From Liolophura sinensis (taxonomy: Eukaryota > Mollusca > Polyplacophora > Chitonida > Chitonidae): a DNA stretch of 64,000 nucleotides. Made by a program: the position numbers and the translations under genes. The DNA is taken from assembly GCF_032854445.1 (NCBI RefSeq), contig NC_088297.1, forward strand, positions 8,293,375 through 8,357,374, read 5' to 3'. Under the pieces are notes generated by a model, which saw nothing but the letters and a program-made list of their open reading frames with translations, was not told where the DNA came from and ran no database searches. The first letter of the stretch is position 1, and each line of letters begins with the position of its first letter. Of this stretch, positions 57,060-64,000 are shown one piece after another.

Positions 57060-57403
57060 TCAAATCGACTCTTCCTGTTTGAATATGAAAAATTTAACGT
57101 CTCTGATCATGTGTGCCGTGTCTATGATTATTACGCCAGCAAGAGGAATCGTGAGGAGAACAACTCCTAAATATCCCATAGCTGTTGCTGACGGACGTGG
57201 ATCAACTGCACTGTTACGACGTCTCCTATTGGCCGAAATCTGGCTCATGTTCAAAGAGAGGCTCGCCATAATCTCCGCCATCGCGGACTTTTTCTTGTCG
57301 TCTGTGAGATTCGCCACCTGGCGGCAACCGCAACAGGAAGTTGAATTTCCAGGAGAGATAGGTGTACGGGCAATGGATGACGATAGCGATGGATCCAGTG
57401 TTT
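57060..57403 (-). CDS. Paralogue last exon: Cys motif, transmembrane helix, tail
   Basis: Acceptor TTTTCACACAG|AA (phase 1). It encodes GNSTSCCGCRQVANLTDDKK, AEIMASLSLN, RRRRNSAVDPRPSATAMGYL and a helix (GVVLLTIPLAGVIIIDTAHMI). The short tail RDVKFFIFKQEESI precedes TGA. It aligns with exon 6 of the neighbour throughout; the shared words are GNST.CC.C.Q, ASLSLN, RRR.S..D.R.SA, GY.GV and RDV..FIFK. The tail is shorter than the neighbour's. Confidence 0.85.
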
Positions 57404-60400
57404 CTGTGTGAAAAGTAAAGAGCAGACCGCCGACTTGAACAGAACATTTGTTACTTGAGTGGTGAGCAAACTATGAGTTTGAAGGCAACGTATATATATG
57501 CCGACGTTAATAAAAACACAACCATAGGGGAAATATTTCAAAAATAATGTGCTGAACCAGGATTACGAAACTGTCTTAATTATGTGATACAAAATTTACT
57601 TGTGCAAGAACCCCTGGCCCCGGGATCACGAAACGATATGAGACTTATGTCAGAATTTCAATCACCAAATTTGGTAAGTTACTTACCAAGACTTACCCAG
57701 AATTTACGTTGTCAAGCAATATTTTTGACCTTGTTGCATAAGAAATAACATTTTTAAAGTGATTTGAAAGTTCGACCTTAGCCTAAAATGGTTTTGTGAT
57801 CTCTGTGTTAAACTCGAAATTTAATCGTATCTGTATTTTGAATCAATTTATATATATTTTCAGAATTCAGACTTACATTCAAATGACTGTATCTATGTCA
57901 TATCTATCCATACATGTGTCGGACGTCCATTACACCAAGAGGTGGTCCCTAAAATTATTTTCAAATGTACTTTTCTCCTCAAAGAAAAATCGAAAAGAAT
58001 TCTGAAAAACATATATTTATACGTATAATTAACTTTCAAAGCTTTATTACTTGCATTATTTTTGTGTTCTTTCATTCAAGATATCAAAGGAGCCCTTGAC
58101 TTTTGTCACAGTTGTCCAAACAATGATTATTCTCTTAGCTTAGGCGTTACTCACCATAGAAAGAAGATGAAGGTGAAATGAAAGGCAAGGGGGCTTTATC
58201 AGATGGCGACACCGGCGACGATGGAAGTAAAGTTGACGCGGAGACTGTAACTTCCAGTGTTCCAGTCGATGTAGCCAACGCGCTATACCGAGACGTCTTC
58301 CTTGACGTAAAGACCGTGGTTAAAAGTGACGCTAGCTCAGGCGTTGACGTTGTTCGTGGCCCAACTTCGGAGTTCGACGTTGCCTTTGGAGTTTGTGAAA
58401 CGATTAGTAATGTCGCCTGATCTGAAGGTGGGTCAGTCTCAAAACAACATCCCGAAAACAACAGCGTCGCTGCCGTTAAAAGCGTCCTTGACGGTCGGGA
58501 TTCCATAGTAGAGAGCGAAGGATTCTGCAGTGTGCTGACGCGGATTGTGAAACTGCCGGGTGTGCCAGTACCCGTTGTGTCACTGCTTGATACGTCACTG
58601 CTGGTTGTGTCACTGCTTGATATGTCACTGCTGGTTGTGTCACTGCTTGATACGTCACTGCTGGTTGTGTGACTAATTGATATGTCACTGCTGAATGTGT
58701 CACTGCTTGATACGTCACTGCTGGTTGTGTCACCGCTTGATATGCCACTGCTGGTTGTGTCACTGCTTGATACGCCACTGCTGGTTGAGCCACCGCTTGA
58801 TACGTCACTGCTGGTTGTGTGACGACTTGATACGTCACTGCTGGTTGTGTCACTGCTTGATACGTCATTGCTGGTTGTGTCACTGCTTGATACGCTACTG
58901 CTGGTTGTGTGCCAGATTGATATGTCACGGCTAAATGTGTCACTGCTTGATACACCACTGCTGGTTGTGTGACTGATTGATATGTCACTGCTGAATGTGT
59001 CACTGCTTAATACATTACTACTGGTTGTGTGACTGCTTGATACGTCACTTCTGGTTGTGTCATTGCTTGCTACGTCACTGCTGGTTGTGCCACCGCTTGA
59101 TACGCCACTGCTGGTTGTGTGCCAGATTGATATGTCACTGCTAAATGTGTCACCGCTTGATACGCCACTGCTGGTTGTATCGCTGCTTGATACGTCACTG
59201 CTGACTGTGCCACTGCTTGATACGTCCCTGCTGGTTGTGTCACCGCTTGATATACAACTGCTGGTTGTGTCGCGGCTTGATACGTCCCTGCTGGTTGTGT
59301 GACGGCTTGATACGCCACTACTAGTTGTGTGACTGATTGATATGTCACTGCTGAATGTGTCACTGCTTGATACGGCATTGATGGTTGTGTCGCCGCTTGA
59401 TACGTCACTGATGGTTGTGTGACTGATTAATATGTCACTGCTGAATGTGTCACTGCTTGATACGTCACTGCTGGTTGTGTGACTGATTGATACGTCACTG
59501 CTGGTTGTGTCACTGCTTGATACGTCACTGCTGGTTGTGCCACTCTTTGATACGTCGCTGCTGGTTGTGCCACTCTTTGATACGTCATTGCTTGTTGTGT
59601 CACCGCTTGATACGTCACTGCTGGTTGTGCCACCGCTTGATACACCACTGCTGGTTGTGTGCCAGATTGATATGTCACTGCTAATTGTGTCACTGCTTGA
59701 TACACCACTGCTGGTTGTGTGACTGATTGATATGTCACTGCTGAATGTGTCACTGCTTGATACGTCACTGCTGGTTGTGCCACTCTTTGATACGTCGCTG
59801 CTGGTTGTGCCACTGTTTGATACGTTATTGCTTGTTGTGTCACTGCTTGATACGTCAATGCTGGTTGTGTCTCCTCTTGATATGCCAGTGCTACTCATGC
59901 CACTGCTTGATATGCCACTGCTGGTTGTGTCATCGGATGATATTTCACTGATGGTTGTGACACTACTCACTACTCGAGTGCTTGATACGTCACTGCTGGT
60001 TGTGTCACTGCTTGATACGTCACTGCTGGTTGTGCCACCGCTTGATACGCCACTGCTGGTTGTGTGACTGATTGATATGTCACTGCTGAATGTGTCACTG
60101 CTTGATACGTCACTGCTGGTTGTGCCACTCTTTGATACGTCGCTGCTGGTTGTGCCACTGTTTGATACGTTATTGCTTGTTGTGTCACTGCTTGATACGT
60201 CAATGCTGGTTGTGTCTCCGCTTGATATGCCAGTGCTACTCATGCCACTGCTTGATATGCCACTGCTGGTTGTGTCATCGGATGATATTTCACTGATGGT
60301 TGTGACACTACTCACTACTCGAGTGCTTGATACGTCACTGCTGGTTGTGTCACTGCTTGATACGTCACTGTTGGTTGTGCCACCGCTTGATACGCCACTG

Positions 60401-63400
60401 CTGGTTGTGTGCCAGATTGATATGTCACTGCTAAATGTGTCACTGTTTGATACGCCACTGCTGGTTGTGTCGCCGCTTGATACGTCACTGCTGGTTGTGT
60501 CACCGCTTGATATGCCACTGCTGGTTGTGTCACGGCTTGATACGCCCCTGCTGGTTGTGTGACTGATTAATATGTCACTGCTGAATGTGTCACTGCTTGA
60601 TACGTCACTGCTGGTTTTGTGACTGATTGATACGTCACTGCTGGTTGTGTCACTGCTTGATACGTCACTGCTGGTTGTGCCACTGTTGGATACGTCGCTG
60701 CTGGTTGTGCCACTGTTTGATACGTCAATGCTGGTTGTGTCATCGGATGATATTTCACTGATGGTTGTGACACTGCTCACTACTCCAGTGCTTGATACGT
60801 CACTGCTGGTTGTGTCACTGCTTGATACGTCACTGCTGGTTGTGCCACCGCTTGATACGCCACTGCTGGTTGTGTGCCAGATTGATATGTCACTGCTAAA
60901 TGTGTCCCTGCTTGATACGTCACTGCTGGTTGTGTCACGGCTTGATATGCCACTGCTGGTTGTGTGCCAGATTGATATGTCACTGCTAAATGTGTCACTG
61001 TTTGATACGCCACTGCTGGTTGTGTCGCCGCTTGATACGTCACTGCTGGTTGTGTCACCGCTTGATATGCCACTGCTGGTTGTGTCACGGCTTGATACGC
61101 CCCTGCTGGTTGTGTGACTGATTAATATGTCACTGCTGAATGTGTCACTGCTTGATACGTCACTGCTGGTTTTGTGACTGATTGATACGTCACTGCTGGT
61201 TGTGTCACTGCTTGATACGTCACTGCTGGTTGTGCCACTGTTGGATACGTCGCTGCTGGTTGTGCCACTGTTTGATACGTCAATGCTGGTTGTGTCATCG
61301 GATGATATTTCACTGATGGTTGTGACACTGCTCACTACTCCAGTGCTTGATACGTCACTGCTGGTTGTGTCACTGCTTGATACGTCACTGCTGGTTGTGC
61401 CACCGCTTGATACGCCACTGCTGGTTGTGTGCCAGATTGATATGTCACTGCTAAATGTGTCCCTGCTTGATACGTCACTGCTGGTTGTGTCACGGCTTGA
61501 TATGCCACTGCTGGTTGTGTCACGGCTTGATACGTCCCTGCTGGTTGTGTGACGGCTTGATACGCCCCTGCTGGTTGTGTGACTGATTAATATGTCACTG
61601 CTGAATGTGTCACTGCTTGATACGTCACTGCTGGTTTTGTGACTGATTGATACGTCACTGCTGGTTGTGTCACTGCTTGATACGTCACTGCTGGTTGTGC
61701 CACCGCTTGATACGCCACTGTTGGTTGTGTGCCAGATTGATATGTCACTGCTAAATGTGTCACTGCTTGATACGCCACTGCTGGTTGTGTCGCCGCTTGA
61801 TACGTCACTGCTGGTTGTGTCACCGCTTGATATGCCACTGCTGGTTGTGTCACGGCTTGATACGTCCCTGCTGGTTGTGTGACGACTTGATACGCCACTG
61901 CTGGTTGTGTGACTGATTAATATGTCACTGCTGAATGTGTCACTGTTTGATACGTCACTGCTGGTTGTGTGACTGATTGATACGTCACTGCTGGTTGTGT
62001 CACTGCTTGATACGCCACTGCTGGTTGTGTCACTGCTTGATACGTCAATGCTGGTTGTGTCACCGCTTGATATGCCAGTGCTACTCATGCCACTGCTTGA
62101 TATGCCCCTGTTGGTTGTGTCACCGGATGATATGTCCCAGGTGGTTGTGACACTGCTCACTACTCGAGTGCTTGTTGTGTAACTGGTTGTCGAGTCCGTG
62201 CTGAATGATATTCCACTGATAGTTGTATCATTGCTTACTGATGCAGTGATTGTAGTGTCACTGTTTGACATACCAGTGCTACTCGTGCCACTGTTGGATA
62301 TTCCACTTCTGGTTGTGGCATGGCTTGATATTCCACTTCTGGTTGTGTAACTGTCCACTGACTCTGTGCTTATTAGGTCACCACTGATTGCTGTTGTGCT
62401 GGTCGTTTCACTGGTGGTTGTTTCACTGTTTACTGTGCCACTGACAGTTGCCACCATCGAAGCCGCGTCTGTGCTGGCGACCGAAGCCATTCTTGTATCA
62501 GTACAGCCAGACCAGGGTTGTTCGTCGAGGTAAGGTGAGTCATAAAATTGCGGCAATGGACTTTCATTAACGACAGCTGCAACCAACAACAGACTCAAAG
62601 GAAATGTGAACACTTCTCTTTGCTTCTATGAATGATTAGGTCACAAATCATCTATGATAGTGTCGTGTTATAGGCAAATCATATTGTGTTTATAATCTTT
62701 CCATAAAAAAAAACATAACCTGTATGACTGTTGCCGGCGCCTCTTGTTTTCTTTTACATGAATTTCAATGACGGCCGTTTGCCTTCCACCATTATGACGA
62801 GCGATGTATCAAACGTTGGAAATTTCGCGAGTTACTTGCAAACGCTCGGTGGTATAATCTGGATTCTAATACCCATAAAACTGGTCGTAACCAAATAACA
62901 TTTTTGTGATATGACGGCCGTTATTTTTACAACTGGAGGAAGCAAACTTTCCTGGCTTGGGGCCGCAGCCAAAGCTAAATTCGTACATGTAACCTCATTG
63001 GTCAAGGGTCTGGCAGTCCCACCGTATAAACGTTTTGATTTCCTGTATCTCTCCTACTTTACCGTGTTTTTCTCTTCATCAAGCCGCAATAACAGCCTGG
63101 CCGAAAGAGGGCCCGGTGAAAAATATTAGATCCCTCACCTCTGATATATAAAGACTTACAGGATGGATAGTAAAACTAGAGCAGCGATGACAGCGGGACA
63201 ACTGACAAATGTTAGCACCTAACCGCAGTGAAATACGGCCTGTTGAGATTTTAACTCAGTTAGGGGTTTATTCTAACTGCCCATGTAAATGCTCAAAAAG
63301 TAGCGATTTACACACCCCTGGCAACATGACTTAACCAAATTTGGCCCAGAAATTCAGTTAATTGCAATTCATTAGACGTTACTGGTATAGAATTTATTTA

Positions 63401-63749
63401 CTCAAGCGCTAAAATATACCTGTGCATCGCTTAAATATACCTGTTTCTCTCTGTTTAAGAAGATGACCTTTCCACTTACCTGAAAAGCAGATTTTAAGGT
63501 ATGTAAAATCCATGAATCTACCAGTTGTCTTGATTCTTTCCTTTATCGCGGTGTTGGAAACGTCGTGGTGAAGATAGCAGTCGTTGTTACCAAAGTAACC
63601 CTCCCAATCCATTGCCCAACATTCCACCGGCCCCTGATAGTTAAGACACGCCGACTTACATTCGGTCAGGCTGGCCACAGTTAACTGTGTGCTGGTGTAT
63701 GGCCCGGGCTGAGTTTTTTTGGCATGAAGGTGTTCAAAACTGCAAGACC
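57060..63749 (-). CDS. Paralogous PAN-like / giant mucin-stalk membrane receptor, 5' part outside the window
   Basis: Three exons visible: 63749-63480 (PAN-like), 62576-58155 (stalk), 57403-57060 (Cys motif and membrane helix, stop TGA). All junctions are canonical GT-AG and phase 1. The 5,036 nt join in frame to about 1,678 codons. Exon order, phases and conserved words match the gene at 38.5-50.7 kb, so this is a tandem duplicate. Its signal peptide and lectin-like exons should lie beyond the right edge, but that is inference. The stalk is about seven times longer than in the neighbour. Inferred role: a very extended, highly glycosylated surface receptor. An uninterrupted 4.4-kb reading frame in a fast-changing minisatellite argues for protein-level constraint. 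Confidence 0.87.
57404..58154. other. Intron of the paralogue; nothing further seen
   Basis: AT-rich, without repeats that I recognise. Confidence 0.6.
58155..62576 (-). CDS. Paralogue stalk exon: about 1,473 residues, 10-residue coding minisatellite
   Basis: A symmetric phase 1-1 exon (acceptor TTGGTTGCAG|CT, donor CTATG|GTGAGT). It opens with a unique piece including LDEQPWSGCT, shared in form with the neighbour's stalk. About 120 copies of a 10-residue unit of the type TTSSDVSSSD follow, with variants (GVSSGG, DISIWH, ISHTTS, DTFSSD). It closes with about 125 unique residues including FSGCCFE. Ser and Thr dominate, so dense O-glycosylation is expected. No N-glycan-type or cysteine-rich module interrupts the array. 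Open frames in the other phases and on the plus strand only reflect the 30-bp, stop-free unit. Confidence 0.9.
58560..62190. repeat. 30-bp coding minisatellite with 345-bp and 555-bp higher-order blocks
   Basis: The plus-strand unit is close to GTCACTGCTTGATACGTCAC plus TGCTGGTTGT. Block copies are visible. The CATCGGATGATATTTCACTG landmark recurs 345 bp apart (about 59,930 and 60,275, with ACTACTCGAGTG) and 555 bp apart (about 60,739 and 61,294, with ACTCCAGTG). All periods are multiples of 3, so expansion and contraction keep the frame. Confidence 0.95.
62577..63479. other. Intron of the paralogue between PAN-like and stalk exons
   Basis: Holds a copy of dispersed repeat family D at about 63,175-63,390. 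Otherwise unremarkable. Confidence 0.55.
63175..63390 (+). repeat. Dispersed repeat family D, copy 3
   Basis: TAGAGCAGCGATGACAGCGG, TTAACTCAGTTAGGGGTTTATTCTAACTGCCCATGTAAATGC, GATTTACACACCCCTGGCAACATGACTTAA, GACGTTACTGGTATAG. It aligns with 24.24 and 39.25 kb over about 210 bp. Confidence 0.7.
63480..63749 (-). CDS. Paralogue PAN/apple-like exon
   Basis: A symmetric phase 1-1 exon (acceptor GCTTTGTAG|GG, donor TTTTCAG|GTAAGT) of 89 codons. It begins SCSFEHLHAK and contains CKSACLNYQGPVECWAMDW, CYLHHDVSNTAIKERI and YLKICFS. Its six cysteines match exon 4 of the neighbour, with conserved CxxACLxYQGPxECWA and LHxDVSxTA words. The matching exon in the neighbour follows the lectin-like exons, so those are expected just outside the window. 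Confidence 0.77.
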
Positions 63750-64000
63750 CTACAAAGCAAAATGAGAACGACGAATGAACATTGAGCAAGAGAGCTGTTG
63801 AATTATTATGTACTTTAGTGTTATGGTAAACTGGTATGAAAAGAAGCTTCAAGTAACTGTATTTGAATATGTTGCAATTCACTTTAAAGTCTCCCACAAA
63901 CCACTTCTCTCCGGATCATGTAACTGCATTAGTGTATATTGCTATTCACAATAAACTCTCTTTCAAAACCAGTTGCACTGAAATATGTAACAGTGAAATT
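63750..64000. other. Intron upstream of the paralogue's PAN-like exon
   Basis: No exon visible before the window edge. Confidence 0.5.

Noticed and set aside
58476-62182. Plus-strand and alternate-frame open frames across the giant stalk exon
   Set aside because: Shadows of the 30-bp coding repeat. Only one minus-strand frame runs the whole exon and joins the neighbouring exons in phase.

Overview
This is eukaryotic, AT-rich, intron-heavy, repeat-laden DNA, most likely from a mollusc and plausibly a bivalve. Three observations support this. (1) Many dispersed copies of a tRNA-headed SINE end in an AAAT-type tail, with the phrase ACTCAAGAATATTTCACTTA in the body. (2) Spliced genes have canonical GT-AG introns. 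(3) The C-terminal membrane module shared by two genes resembles one I remember from predicted molluscan lectin-like membrane proteins. No bacterial gene organisation is present. The species cannot be fixed from the sequence.

Layout. 1-9.9 kb: no convincing gene; microsatellites and SINE fragments. 9.98-10.44 kb (minus): first coding exon of an aquaporin-like channel with a one-base frame break just before its splice donor. 10.4-31 kb: no convincing gene; several minisatellites (41, 34, about 76, about 42, about 100 and 19 bp) and SINEs. The 76-bp array grows directly out of a SINE body. 31.4-33.75 kb (minus): four exon-like segments of an unidentified gene, one with apparent frame breaks. 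34-35 kb: 22-bp minisatellite.

The core of the window is a pair of tandem, same-strand (minus) paralogues. The 38.47-50.73 kb gene is complete: signal peptide, two-exon C-type lectin-like domain, PAN/apple-like domain, Ser/Thr-rich mucin-like stalk, then a Cys-motif, transmembrane helix and short basic tail. The second (57.06-63.75 kb, running off the right edge) shows the PAN-like, stalk and membrane exons. Its stalk is one 4.4-kb exon encoding about 1,473 residues built from a 30-bp (10-residue) coding minisatellite. Module borders are all phase 1, so modules could be duplicated or lost without breaking the frame. I infer a type I, heavily O-glycosylated cell-surface recognition or adhesion receptor family whose stalk length changes by repeat expansion. 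The complete gene's introns carry several minisatellites, including a cluster of cAMP-response-element palindromes in intron 1.

Between the two genes (50.7-57 kb) lie SINEs and a foldback element with arms of about 275 bp. A full-length SINE has inserted into one arm, leaving a 7-bp target duplication. All calls come from reading the sequence; no database search was run.
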